From contig CAJKFS010000010.1 of assembly GCA_905199225.1 (NCBI GenBank), positions 1 through 60,162 of the forward strand: DNA of 60,162 nt. Reading direction: 5' to 3'. This DNA is from an uncultured Collinsella sp. GTDB lineage: Bacteria; Actinomycetota; Coriobacteriia; Coriobacteriales; Coriobacteriaceae. Positions 1 through 8,041 of this stretch are shown one piece after another. Numbering within the stretch: position 1 is the first letter of the stretch; the number at the start of each line of letters is the position of its first letter. Below the pieces are notes generated by a model. That model was given only the letters and a program-made list of their open reading frames with translations. It was not told the DNA's origin and did not search any database. The translations under genes and the position numbers were made by a program.

Positions 1-108
1 TTTGCTTTTCATCGATCGCTCCTTCCGGGTGACTCTTATTTGTAATTCTACAGCAGCCATTTGTTTTTCAAAGAATTTGACTGTCCTAAATAACATGCAC
101 TTTCGCTG

Positions 109-138
109 GAGGGTCGCTGTTTGGCGGCCCTCTTTTTT
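109..138 (+). terminator. Rho-independent terminator
   Basis: A 9-bp stem with one G-U pair (arms 109-117 and 124-132) is followed directly by six T residues. It would end a rightward transcript entering from outside the window. Bases 1-108 show no gene I can support. Confidence 0.7.
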
Positions 139-256
139 GCACAGGCGCGGTGGGATGGTAATATCGGGCGGGAGTCAGCCGCTCTGATAGAATCGTCCTT
201 GCTGTCGGCAGCCCTCGTGCCGGGCAGAGCCCTCCATTTGATGGGAGGTGATGCCC

Positions 257-382
257 ATGACCGATTTCACCGAGCTCGTGAAGCTCCTGACCGCTATGGT
301 CTCGCTCCTCACGGCCCTTGTCGGCCTTTCCAAGGCACTCAAGCAGGGCTCGAAGCCCAAAAAGAAAGGCCACCGTCGCTAA
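257..382 (+). CDS. 41-aa hydrophobic peptide, possible holin-like type I toxin
   Basis: This short ORF starts at an ATG with a GGGAGG ribosome site about 10 bases upstream. It encodes a 41-residue peptide with one central membrane segment (roughly residues 6-27, rich in L, V, A) and a very basic tail ending KKKGHRR. That architecture matches small holin-like type I toxins of Gram-positive bacteria. It has its own terminator upstream and about 260 bp of non-coding DNA downstream, where an antisense RNA could lie. The toxin role is inferred from architecture only; a small phage or element membrane peptide is equally possible. Confidence 0.5.
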   Translation: MTDFTELVKLLTAMVSLLTALVGLSKALKQGSKPKKKGHRR

Positions 383-558
383 GACGATGACCCAACTTCA
401 TTAAGCAACGGCTCTGCCCAGCTCTCTACAACTTGGGCTGCCGTCGGCACCATTTTACCCTCCTGACGAGGAATTCGTCCATATTTCAAAAATCAAATCC
501 TGTTCGCGCGTGAGCGTAAACTTTTAGTTGGGCAAATCCGGCAGATTGGAGCTTGAAA

Positions 559-622
559 CATGAGGGATATGCACCTCATGTCGCTCATAAAACGTCTCCT
601 GACCTCGAAGGAGAACGTTTTT
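559..622 (+). promoter_or_regulatory. Two-hairpin leader with terminator-like second hairpin
   Basis: A 7-bp hairpin (559-565 with 574-580) is followed by a second stem-loop (about 590-617) that runs into a T6 tract at 617-622. A strong ribosome site for the first phosphoesterase comes right after. It may be an attenuator controlling the phosphoesterase operon or simply the terminator of an upstream transcript. Region 383-558 shows no gene. Confidence 0.45.
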
Positions 623-645
623 TAGCGATAAAAGGAGACATAAAT

Positions 646-1284
646 ATGATCTGGTTTACCAGCGATACCCACTTCGGGCATGAGAACGTGCTGAAGTTCA
701 CCGACCGCCCGTGGGAAACGATTTGGCAGATGAACGACGCCATCGTCGACAGCATCAACGGCAGTGTTGCCGTGGACGACGAGCTCTACATCCTGGGGGA
801 TTTCTCATTCAAGATGACCGCCCAGGACGCCTATGCCCTGCGCAAGCGGATCGCCTGCAGGCGCATCCACCTCATCCCGGGAAACCACGACAAGGACTGG
901 ACCCAGCCGGCGGTCGCTGGCGCCTTCACCGTGGAGCCGCCGATCTGCGTGCTCAAGATCGACGGGCAGAAGATCGTCCTGAGCCATTACCCCATGGCCG
1001 ACTGGCAGGGTATGGGCCATGGATCGTGGCACCTCCACGGACACATCCACAGCGGCGGCGGCGCGTACAACGAGTTCAACCGCAAGCAGGGCCTTCTGCG
1101 CTACGACGTCGGTTGCGATGCCAACGGGCACTCCCCGGTGAGCCTCGACGAGCTGAGGGAATGGTTCGCCGGAGTCGACGAGCCGTGCGACCGGGTGAAA
1201 TGGCCCTGGTGGGTCAACGAGACCGGCGACAGGCAGGTCGAGCGCGAGCTGGCGGCGTACAAGAGGGAAGAGGTGATCCGATGA
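646..1284 (+). CDS. Metallophosphoesterase 1 (calcineurin-like)
   Basis: Predicted 212-aa two-metal phosphoesterase. The metal-binding motifs appear in family order: SDTHFG near the N-terminus (residues 6-11), LGDFSF (about 50), PGNHDKDW (about 82), SHYP (about 115) and LHGHIHS (about 130). The ATG at 646 is preceded by AAAGGAGA and gives a protein beginning directly with the first motif, so the longer reading frame upstream is unlikely. It is the first of three consecutive phosphoesterase genes coupled by 4-bp and 1-bp overlaps. Substrate is unknown; members act on phosphodiesters, nucleotides or phosphoproteins. Confidence 0.88.
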   Translation: MIWFTSDTHFGHENVLKFTDRPWETIWQMNDAIVDSINGSVAVDDELYILGDFSFKMTAQDAYALRKRIACRRIHLIPGNHDKDWTQPAVAGAFTVEPPICVLKIDGQKIVLSHYPMADWQGMGHGSWHLHGHIHSGGGAYNEFNRKQGLLRYDVGCDANGHSPVSLDELREWFAGVDEPCDRVKWPWWVNETGDRQVERELAAYKREEVIR

Positions 1285-2006
1285 CGGTCTATGTGACGGG
1301 CGACATCCACAGTGGGCTCGACATGCAAAAGCTCCGCGACTGGGAGCTCAGCGATAGTCTTACCAGCGACGACTATCTCATCGTTGCCGGTGACTTTGGC
1401 TTTCCGTGGGACTTTTCTGCCGAGGAATGCGCCGACATCGCCTGGCTGGAGTCGCGCCCCTACACGGTACTGTTCGTCGACGGCAACCACGAGCGCTTCG
1501 ACCACTGGGAGGAGCGTCCCATGGAACCGTGGCACGGCGGGCTGACGCAACGCCTGTCGGATACTTCGTCCATCCGCCGCCTCATGCGCGGGGAGGTCTT
1601 CGAGCTCGACGGGAAGACGGTCTTCACCATGGGCGGGGCGACGAGCGTCGACAGGGCGTACCGCATCCCGTACAGCTCGTGGTGGCCGCAGGAGCTCCCG
1701 GACGAGCGCGATTTCGATACCGCGCGGGCAAGGCTCGACGAGGTCGGCTGGAAGGTCGACTGCGTCATCACCCATACCTGCGCCACGCGCATGCTCTCGC
1801 CGACGCTCTACCCGGACCCAGGCTGGGAACGCCCCGATGTGGACCGGTTGACCGGATTCCTCGACGAGCTCGAGGACCGCCTGGACTACAAGCGCTGGTA
1901 TTACGGACATTTTCACCGAGACGGCAATCCGGACGAACGGCACACGATGCTGTATGACCGGATCGTGGGGCTCGGGGACAAACTCCTGCCGTGGGGTGCG
2001 TACTGA
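1281..2006 (+). CDS. Metallophosphoesterase 2 (calcineurin-like)
   Basis: Predicted 241-aa phosphoesterase beginning MTVYVTGDIHSG, with GDFGFPWD, DGNHERFD, ITHTC and YGHFHRD as the remaining metal-site motifs. Its ATG overlaps the stop of the preceding gene (ATGA), which argues for translational coupling. It is closely related to the next gene; the first 24 nucleotides of both are nearly identical, so they look like an old tandem duplication. No signal peptide is visible, so a cytoplasmic role is expected. Confidence 0.88.
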   Translation: MTVYVTGDIHSGLDMQKLRDWELSDSLTSDDYLIVAGDFGFPWDFSAEECADIAWLESRPYTVLFVDGNHERFDHWEERPMEPWHGGLTQRLSDTSSIRRLMRGEVFELDGKTVFTMGGATSVDRAYRIPYSSWWPQELPDERDFDTARARLDEVGWKVDCVITHTCATRMLSPTLYPDPGWERPDVDRLTGFLDELEDRLDYKRWYYGHFHRDGNPDERHTMLYDRIVGLGDKLLPWGAY

Positions 2007-2728
2007 TGACGGTCTATGTGACGGGCGACGTGCACGGCAGGGCCGAGTACGGGTCCAGCCGGTTTACCTCCAAGTCTTGGCCGCTGGGCCGGACCCTGAC
2101 GCGCGATGACGTGGTGATCGTGGCCGGCGACTTCGGCTTTGTCTGGGATGGATCCAACGCCGAGAAATACTGGCTCGACTGGTTCGAGTCGAAGCCGTGG
2201 ACCACGTGTTTCGTAGACGGCAACCATGAGAACCATCACGCCTTGGCTAATCTGCCGGTACGGGAGTGGAACGGCGGGCTCGTCCATGAGGCGCGACCGC
2301 ACGTGCTGCACCTGATGCGCGGAGAGGTGTTCGATATCGACGGACTCACAGTCCTTGCCATGGGCGGCGCCGCGAGCAACGACAGGCAGTATCGCAGGGA
2401 GGGGAGGAGCTGGTGGCCCGAGGAGATGCCGAGCGAGGAAGAGATGGAGCACTGCCGCGCCTCGCTCGACCGCGTGGGCTGGAAGGTCGACTACGTTGTG
2501 ACTCACGAGGCTCCTGCTGACCTGGCAGAGCAACTATGCCGGGAGCGCGAACGCGAGTATCTGGACGACCGGCTGCAACGATTCCTTGGCGAGCTCGACG
2601 GGCGGCTCGGCTATCGCGTCTGGCTCTTCGGGCATTACCACGGCGACAAATGGTGCGACGCCAAGCATCGCCTCATCTACAAAGATATCGTTTCGATCGA
2701 AAGTACTGCGCCCGGTCTTCAGTTCTAG
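2006..2728 (+). CDS. Metallophosphoesterase 3 (calcineurin-like)
   Basis: Predicted 240-aa paralogue of the preceding enzyme: MTVYVTGDVHGR, GDFGFVWD, DGNHENHH, VTHEAP and FGHYHGD. The start overlaps the previous stop as TGATG. Three phosphoesterases in one operon on a small integrative element is unusual. They may form a cargo function such as nucleotide-signal removal or defence, but nothing in the sequence identifies the substrate. The stop codon lies inside the left arm of a perfect 18-bp inverted repeat. Confidence 0.88.
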   Translation: MTVYVTGDVHGRAEYGSSRFTSKSWPLGRTLTRDDVVIVAGDFGFVWDGSNAEKYWLDWFESKPWTTCFVDGNHENHHALANLPVREWNGGLVHEARPHVLHLMRGEVFDIDGLTVLAMGGAASNDRQYRREGRSWWPEEMPSEEEMEHCRASLDRVGWKVDYVVTHEAPADLAEQLCREREREYLDDRLQRFLGELDGRLGYRVWLFGHYHGDKWCDAKHRLIYKDIVSIESTAPGLQF

Positions 2729-2763
2729 AAACCCTCTAGAAATGCTCTAGAGGGTTTCTAGAA
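2723..2763. terminator. Perfect 18-bp inverted repeat between convergent genes
   Basis: Arms 2723-2740 and 2746-2763 are perfectly complementary around a 5-nt loop and include three CTAGA-type repeats. It lies between the stop of the phosphoesterase operon and the stop of the leftward coiled-coil gene. This fits a bidirectional terminator, although no long T-run follows. Confidence 0.6.
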
Positions 2764-2781
2764 AATTAGATGCTCTGCGGC

Positions 2782-3348
2782 CTACTCGCCCCTCTGGGTC
2801 ATGACCTCGACCTTGGCCTCGGCCACGGCCGCCCGCTGCTCGGAGGCGGCAAGGCAGTCCTTGAGGGCGGCGACCTCGGCCATCAGGTCGCGCTGGGCCA
2901 GGAGTGCGTCGTTCAACTCGGCTTGGGCTTTCAGCGCGGCATCACGCTCGCCGCGCAGTCGCTCGATCTCATCGACCATGCCCACGGCCTCGGCATGGAG
3001 CTGGACGACCTGCCTGTCGAGTCCCCGAGCATCGGCGAGATATCTGACGCTCGCGGCATGGAGCTCGTTGTTCTCGATCTCGAGGCTCGCGGTATCGAGT
3101 TCGAACTTCTCCTCTATAAAGGCAATCCGCTCATTGCAGTCGGCCTCAATCTTTTCATTCCGATCCGTCGCCTCGGCGAGCTTGCGGCTGGATTCATCGA
3201 GCTGGGCCCTGAGCAACGCGTTCTCGGTCCTGAGGTCGCCCGTCTCGCGCAGCAGCTTCTCCCGCCACGTCGCCTCGATCCGCTCGGCGGCCTCATCGAG
3301 GACGGACTTCACGCCGTAGATCTTCCTGATTTTCTTCTCGTCTGCCAT
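2782..3348 (-). CDS. Coiled-coil protein of unknown function
   Basis: Predicted 188-aa, highly charged protein (many E, R, K, A, L) that reads as continuous coiled coil from about residue 15 to the C-terminus. No catalytic motif or membrane segment is visible. The ATG at 3348 has a GGAG about 10 bases upstream; an in-frame TTG at 3363 is a weaker alternative. It stands alone on the minus strand, converging with the phosphoesterase operon. I do not recognise the family; scaffolding or partition roles are possible. Confidence 0.65.
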   Translation of the reverse strand: MADEKKIRKIYGVKSVLDEAAERIEATWREKLLRETGDLRTENALLRAQLDESSRKLAEATDRNEKIEADCNERIAFIEEKFELDTASLEIENNELHAASVRYLADARGLDRQVVQLHAEAVGMVDEIERLRGERDAALKAQAELNDALLAQRDLMAEVAALKDCLAASEQRAAVAEAKVEVMTQRGE

Positions 3349-3800
3349 GGTGCGGCACTCCAATCAACAACAGGCATGGCTCCGCCATGCCATATGGCTG
3401 GGAACAATGCACGGCCGCTGTTGATTTGTGTTCGCCCTGCGATCGGTGAGTTCTAAAAGGCGTCTCAAGTCATGCGTTCACGCAGGTTTTCGGTTGGAGA
3501 AATACCGCACGTTTTCATGGTAACACGTGCCTTAAAGAACGGGCGGCCATATCGATTCGTTGTAAATAGCGTCTACGACGTGTTGGTGGCAGGAGGTGAG
3601 GGCGTTAAAGATGTCGAGAATGATTGTGGGAGTATTTTAGATGCAGGCATGAGAAAGGGTCGAATCGAAGTGTCTGGCCGGACGCCAATTGTCCGGGAAC
3701 TGTTTCGGTTCGACCCTGCTTCATTTTACATCCGCGGCATGTTCTTGTGGGCATCCTGACGGTGACCGACTCTCACGACCTCGATAGTCGGTTTGTGGGC
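3349..3800. other. Intergenic region with imperfect 59-nt inverted repeat
   Basis: No convincing gene occupies these 450 bases. A 95-codon frame at 3472-3759 (+) lacks a good ribosome site and shows no family features. Bases 3658-3716 form an imperfect hairpin with an 8-bp outer stem (GGGTCGAA with TTCGACCC) and an inner 6-bp CCGGAC/GTCCGG stem. It could be a regulatory RNA or the 3' end of an unseen transcript. Confidence 0.35.
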
Positions 3801-4187
3801 TTAAAGTTTCGGAGGCTCCCAAGCGTTTTCAATCGCGGCGCGGTAGATTGCGGCGTAATTAAGCATCCAGCTGCCATCACCAACTTTTTGAATATACCCC
3901 TTATCCTTCAGAGAGGTATAGGCCCGGGATATCGTGTTCTTACTCAGGCGGTAGTGATCCTCAATCCATTTGCTTTTAGCGCAGAAGCCCATGGGCCGTT
4001 TGTTTTTGGAAGGTTTTCCAAACTTCCATACAAGGCCGAGGATGAGACGCTCGGCGGCAACGGTGGTGACGCAGCACGCCCACTCGGGCACTGAAATAAA
4101 AATAGCCTTATCCATTTTTCCCGTAATCTCTCGTTGCTCAGTAGCATCATCGCTAAATATGTCGGAAATCGACGGAAGCTCGCTCAT
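3801..4187 (-). CDS. Winged-helix DNA-binding protein
   Basis: Predicted 128-aa protein. The C-terminal half reads as a winged helix-turn-helix (KSKWIEDHYRLSKNTISRAY, then SLKDKGYIQKVGDGSW), of the kind seen in plasmid and mobile-element replication or regulatory proteins. The ATG at 4187 has AGGTGG five bases upstream and lies just after the excisionase-like gene, so the two are probably co-transcribed. It could be a replication initiator-like or regulatory protein of the integrative element. Confidence 0.65.
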   Translation of the reverse strand: MSELPSISDIFSDDATEQREITGKMDKAIFISVPEWACCVTTVAAERLILGLVWKFGKPSKNKRPMGFCAKSKWIEDHYRLSKNTISRAYTSLKDKGYIQKVGDGSWMLNYAAIYRAAIENAWEPPKL

Positions 4188-4196
4188 GTTTACCAC

Positions 4197-4442
4197 CTAA
4201 TCAAGGTGGGCGGTACGACCTTCAAGCTGCTTGAAAAGCTCGTAGAACGAGCTTTCAAACATGTAATTAGAGCGATGGATCTGGATGAGCTTGCCGGACT
4301 CTCGCATAAACTTGCGTGCGGTGTTTTCGCTCCAGCCAGTGAGTTCGCGGATATCGTTAACGCGGAGCAACCGATCGCACTGAGCGGCACCAGTGGGGAA
4401 AGTCGGTGTGGACGCCTGAGTGCTAATCTTTGGAGTAGCCAT
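4197..4442 (-). CDS. Excisionase-like HTH protein
   Basis: Predicted 81-aa DNA-binding protein. After about 25 residues comes LLRVNDIRELTGWSENTARK, a helix-turn-helix like those of small Xis/MerR-type proteins, followed by a short wing (KLIQIHRSNYMFES). An AAAGGA ribosome site precedes the ATG. Position next to a tyrosine integrase suggests a recombination directionality factor, but a simple regulator is possible. Confidence 0.65.
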   Translation of the reverse strand: MATPKISTQASTPTFPTGAAQCDRLLRVNDIRELTGWSENTARKFMRESGKLIQIHRSNYMFESSFYELFKQLEGRTAHLD

Positions 4443-4660
4443 GATGAGCTATCCTTTCAATGAGGGCCCTCCCTGTGCTTGTAAGACGTACCAGGTTCAT
4501 AAGCACTTGGGGGGCCGGTTTCTATGACTACATGCGTAGCCATCTGACAGCTTTAGCATGTATTAAAACTCATTAGATGTCAATCAAATAAAGCATCTAC
4601 CTGCGGAAACGGTATTATAGTACCGTAATATTATGAAATAAACGATGAATGAAAAACATG
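4443..4660 (-). promoter_or_regulatory. AT-rich control region between integrase and excisionase-like gene
   Basis: No gene is seen. The stretch 4540-4660 is AT-rich compared with its surroundings and includes a near-palindromic stretch around 4611-4635. It is the likely leftward promoter region of the excisionase-like operon. Exact promoter boxes cannot be assigned with confidence. Confidence 0.35.
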
Positions 4661-5908
4661 CTATTTCTCGCTTCTCTGTATATAGGCGTTGATGAAGGCT
4701 TCGTAGCCTTTAACTGCTTTTATTTCTGATTGTTGAACGAGGCTTGTATACGTTTTGAGCGTGATATTGGGGTCCGCGTGGCCAAGAATACCTTGCACGC
4801 TTCTAACGTCCGATCCGTTCGCCAGCATAAAAGTGCTTACACAATGCCTGAGCTGATGCGGGCAGATGCCCTTATATAGTTTTCCGCCAGTCGAATTGTT
4901 CGGCTCATAGATTCCAAGATTGCAGCTAACTGCGAAATCGCGAAACCAATGGTTGAAGATGTAGTTTTTCATGTGACAGACAGTAGGGATCCCTTGCTCG
5001 ACAGCAATATCGCTAATGATGGGAGTGCTGCCAGTCTGGGACAGCCCCAGAGAGGCCAGGAGCTCTTTTTGTATGGCTGACCATGATTGAAGACGTTCGG
5101 TCAAGGTTTCTCCAACGGGGATTTTGCGTTGGCTTTCTTGTGACTTGGGTGCCCTCAGTTCATGGTCGTTGGTGTACTGCCTGTCAATTTTCAAGGTTTT
5201 ATTGGCAGGGTCCCAATCGCGCCATTCGAGGCCCAGCATCTCGCCTTTCCGCATACCCGTATACACTAGTACTAGTGTACCAACAGCTTCGGCGGTGAGC
5301 TCAATGTGTTGAAGATGTGTGCATAGGGTAGCTACTTGGTCGATTGTCAGTGATTCTCTTTTGTTGCGTGGTCTGCGAACATGAACGGTAGCGCAGGGGT
5401 TTCGGTCAATTATTCTCTTTGCGACTGCATTCGACAAAATCTGACGCAGTTTCGCATTGATTCGTACAAGCTCTGATGGTTTGTATTTTCCCGTACGACG
5501 AGCTTCGGCATATGTTTCTTCGATTAGATCGGGAGTTAGCCCCTCAATTGTCTGAAACGCACCGAATAGGTCTTCGATATGCCTGCAATCGTACGCTTCT
5601 CTTTCATAGCTCGTTGGCGCAAGCTCGGTGTCCCTATTTTCATGAAAGGCCCAGCAGTAGGACGCAAGCAAAGTGGGCTTTTTAGTTTTAGTGATCGTGC
5701 CAGAGGAGTTGATTTCAGCCAGCTTGGCCTGCATTGCAGCCTTAGCTTCTGTTTTAGTCTTGCAACGAACTGTATAAGTTGGGGATCGTTTGTAGCGCCC
5801 CGTCTTAGGGTCCTTGACTCCAAGGGAAAAATAATAGCGATAGGTGTTAGGTGATCTCTTGTCTTTCCAACACGTGCCTCTTCCGCTAATTAGTGGCTGT
5901 TCTGACAT
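4661..5908 (-). CDS. int: Tyrosine recombinase (phage-type integrase)
   Basis: Predicted 415-aa site-specific recombinase. It has an N-terminal arm-binding part (residues 1-75), a SAM-like core-binding domain (about 80-175) and a catalytic domain (about 185-400). The catalytic residues fit the family: Arg220 in TGMRKGEMLGLEW, His351-x-x-Arg354 in PHQLRH, His377 in GILGHADP and Tyr387 in TLKTYTSL. CGGAG precedes the ATG. The gene begins about 190 bp from a tRNA-Arg 3' fragment, which it probably used as attachment site. Confidence 0.93.
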   Translation of the reverse strand: MSEQPLISGRGTCWKDKRSPNTYRYYFSLGVKDPKTGRYKRSPTYTVRCKTKTEAKAAMQAKLAEINSSGTITKTKKPTLLASYCWAFHENRDTELAPTSYEREAYDCRHIEDLFGAFQTIEGLTPDLIEETYAEARRTGKYKPSELVRINAKLRQILSNAVAKRIIDRNPCATVHVRRPRNKRESLTIDQVATLCTHLQHIELTAEAVGTLVLVYTGMRKGEMLGLEWRDWDPANKTLKIDRQYTNDHELRAPKSQESQRKIPVGETLTERLQSWSAIQKELLASLGLSQTGSTPIISDIAVEQGIPTVCHMKNYIFNHWFRDFAVSCNLGIYEPNNSTGGKLYKGICPHQLRHCVSTFMLANGSDVRSVQGILGHADPNITLKTYTSLVQQSEIKAVKGYEAFINAYIQRSEK

Positions 5909-6100
5909 CTTTGCGCTCCGTTTCTTTGAATAGTTTTCAACAATTCATTGAGTGCAGTTTAGCTAAAGCTGTTAGTAATATGTTTGTAAAAGCGTAGGCG
6001 CAGCTACCGGAGGCAAAAGACACAAACTGCTATGTTTATCTGCGGTTATATGATATTCAATGATGCTTGATGAATGGTAGGGGGTAGCATTAAATCATAT

Positions 6101-6145
6101 CTCCTAAAGCGGGTGTCGACGGTTCGAATCCGCCCGGGGGCACCA
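6101..6145 (+). other. 3' fragment of tRNA-Arg(CCT); attachment-site core
   Basis: The 45 bases read from an anticodon loop CTCCTAA through a variable loop and TTCGAAT T-loop to an encoded CCA at 6143-6145. The 5' half of a tRNA is absent upstream, so this is not a functional tRNA. One T-stem pair is mismatched (A-C). Such a 3' half starting at the anticodon loop is the usual duplicated core left by tyrosine integrases. It also overlaps the last codons of the serine recombinase read on the other strand. Confidence 0.75.
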
Positions 6146-7549
6146 TTTGCATTTTGTACGAACCCGTTGGACGTCAAGTCTGGCGGGTTCGTTGCTTTCC
6201 ACGTCGTAGTTCAGCGTCACTATGCACTCTTCGTCGCTCACGCTCACCTGGTAGACGAACGCCTTCAGCAGCGTCGCGTCGTCCAGGGAGGAGCCGCATT
6301 GCAGGAAGTCGGCCAGCCGCTCGGGGTCTATCTGCTCGTCCCTGATCGCCTCAAGGTCGAGCTTGGCGCGGTCGCGCTGGTGCTCAAGCTCCGCTATGCG
6401 CTCCTTCGCGCCCGGGGCGATTATGCCCTGCTCGATGGCGTTCAGGATGTTCTTCAGGCCGCGCTCGGCGGCTGAGAGCGATTGGGCGGCCTGCTTGCGC
6501 CTCGCTGCCACCTCCGCGCCGTCCGAGCTTTCCGCTACCATGCGGGCTATCCGCAAGGCCTCCTCGCGGTCTTGCAGGAGCGCCCGCAGCGCCTTGACGA
6601 TCTCGCCCTCAAGCTCCTCGCGCCTCACGGGCCTCACGCATCCGTCATGGCAGCGGTAGTACTCGTATTTCACGTTCTTGCGCCCGCGCCCGCTCACGCC
6701 TTGCAGGTTGCGCCCGCAGCCCGCGCAGATCGCCTTGCCGGAAAGGGCGAAGTCGCCCCAGCTCTCCGCGCTGCGCTCCTTGGCCGCGCGTATGCCCTGT
6801 GCCTCCATGAACGTCACCTCGTCGATGATCGCGGGCATGCCGCCCTCTTTGACAACGCCGCCCCACTCGTAGCGCCCCGTGTACTTCCGGTTCTTTACCA
6901 TCCGCTCGACCATCGAGTAGCCGCACGGGTTTCCCTGCGAGGTCTTGACCCCGCGTGCCGCGAAGTCGCGAGCTATCGAGTTGGTGGTCTCCTTTGCTAT
7001 GCGCCGCTTGAACGCCTCGCGCACGAAAGCGGCCTCGTCCTCGTTGATCACGTACTCGTCGGCCTCGTTGCTGGCGTAGCCGAACACGCGCACGCCGTTG
7101 GTCTTGCATTTGAGCGCGTTGCCCTCCATGCCGCGCCTCGTGCGGATCGCGGTCTTCTTCGACTCGCACGCCGCAAGGCCCTCAAGCAGCTTCTCGTAAA
7201 TGATGCCCTCGGGCGAATCTGGTATCTGTTCAAGCGCCGAGACGAGCTTCACGCCGTGCTGGGCAAGCTCGCGCTTATATATGGGCGCGTCGTACTCCCC
7301 ACGGCTGAAGCGATCCATCATGTACACAAGCACTATGTCGCTCTCACCCGCGTTGGCTACCATGCGCTGGAACTCGGGGCGGTCGTCGGTGCGCCCGCTT
7401 ATGGCATAGTCGCAGTATTCCGCCACGATGGCGTACTTCTCGCGCTGGCACCACTGGCGGCAGATGCGCAGCTGGTCGTCGATGGAGGCCTCGCGCTGCT
7501 TGTTGCACGAAAAGCGGGCGTATATCACCGCAGTTCTAGCTATTGGCAT
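6104..7549 (-). CDS. Large serine recombinase (phage integrase)
   Basis: Predicted 481-aa recombinase. The N-terminal resolvase domain carries the catalytic Ser14 in YARFSCNKQ and the MMDRFSRG motif. A recombinase domain follows, then a zinc ribbon (ICAGCGRN with YYRCHDGC) and a coiled coil (about residues 340-410). The ATG at 7549 has GAGGAGG nine bases upstream. The last 11-12 residues (PRADSNRRHPL) are encoded by the antisense of a tRNA-Arg fragment, so the present C-terminus was probably created or altered by integration. It is the likely integrase of this prophage. Confidence 0.92.
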   Translation of the reverse strand: MPIARTAVIYARFSCNKQREASIDDQLRICRQWCQREKYAIVAEYCDYAISGRTDDRPEFQRMVANAGESDIVLVYMMDRFSRGEYDAPIYKRELAQHGVKLVSALEQIPDSPEGIIYEKLLEGLAACESKKTAIRTRRGMEGNALKCKTNGVRVFGYASNEADEYVINEDEAAFVREAFKRRIAKETTNSIARDFAARGVKTSQGNPCGYSMVERMVKNRKYTGRYEWGGVVKEGGMPAIIDEVTFMEAQGIRAAKERSAESWGDFALSGKAICAGCGRNLQGVSGRGRKNVKYEYYRCHDGCVRPVRREELEGEIVKALRALLQDREEALRIARMVAESSDGAEVAARRKQAAQSLSAAERGLKNILNAIEQGIIAPGAKERIAELEHQRDRAKLDLEAIRDEQIDPERLADFLQCGSSLDDATLLKAFVYQVSVSDEECIVTLNYDVESNEPARLDVQRVRTKCKWCPRADSNRRHPL

Positions 7550-8039
7550 TGAACGGAACCTCCTCACCACTTCTCTCGCACTCGTCAAGCCAAGAGAACA
7601 CAGCTTCTGGATCTGGAATCATGGCAACAATCTCAGGTATCCCCTGCGCGTACCATCCAACGTTTTTGCACCTAATCTTGACCCGGTATCCCATACGGAT
7701 CATTTTTCGAATGCTTTTGCTCATTGGGCTAAAAGAGCCAAATGGCTTGCCCCTATACATAAGCGCGTTGTTTCCGTGTTCGGCAGTATTCCATTCTGTT
7801 CCCGTCAACTCGCTTACAAGGGTGACAGGCTTCCTAGCGACCTCAGCATCGAATGTCTGCCCGACCCTTATTCCCTTCAATGGCCCGCCGTAGTAGGTGT
7901 AGACATCGCGCTCGTGTGAGCCGGATAGAACGATCTCCTTTGTTGGGAACATCTCGGAAACCTTCTCGTGCGCAGTGTTTGAAACTTGATTTATAGCGAC
8001 CTTCGCAGCGGCTTTAGCCATATCACCAAGAAGTCCCAT
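7536..8039 (-). CDS. Phage protein, possibly HIRAN-like
   Basis: Predicted 167-aa protein. A short amphipathic N-terminus precedes a beta-rich region with GNNALMYRGKPFGSF and GYRVKIRCKNVGWYAQGIPE, which loosely recall HIRAN-type DNA-binding folds. It lies between the repressor and the recombinase on the same strand and overlaps the recombinase start by 14 bases, so it belongs to the lysogeny operon. The family assignment is weak. Confidence 0.6.
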   Translation of the reverse strand: MGLLGDMAKAAAKVAINQVSNTAHEKVSEMFPTKEIVLSGSHERDVYTYYGGPLKGIRVGQTFDAEVARKPVTLVSELTGTEWNTAEHGNNALMYRGKPFGSFSPMSKSIRKMIRMGYRVKIRCKNVGWYAQGIPEIVAMIPDPEAVFSWLDECERSGEEVPFNANS

Positions 8040-8041
8040 GC

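Larger units (their letters stand above)
1..6145. mobile_element. Integrative element (right part) with tyrosine integrase, ending at tRNA-Arg scar
   Basis: The segment from the window edge to the tRNA fragment holds phosphoesterase cargo, an excisionase-like gene and a tyrosine integrase whose start lies about 190 bp from a 45-bp 3' tRNA-Arg piece. This is the usual layout of an element integrated in a tRNA gene. The stretch around the integrase is clearly more AT-rich than the prophage to its right. The intact tRNA and the left end would lie outside the window. The element extent is an inference. Confidence 0.6.

Noticed and set aside
3472..3759. 95-codon plus-strand frame
   Set aside because: No good ribosome site, no recognisable motif, and it overlaps a strong inverted repeat.
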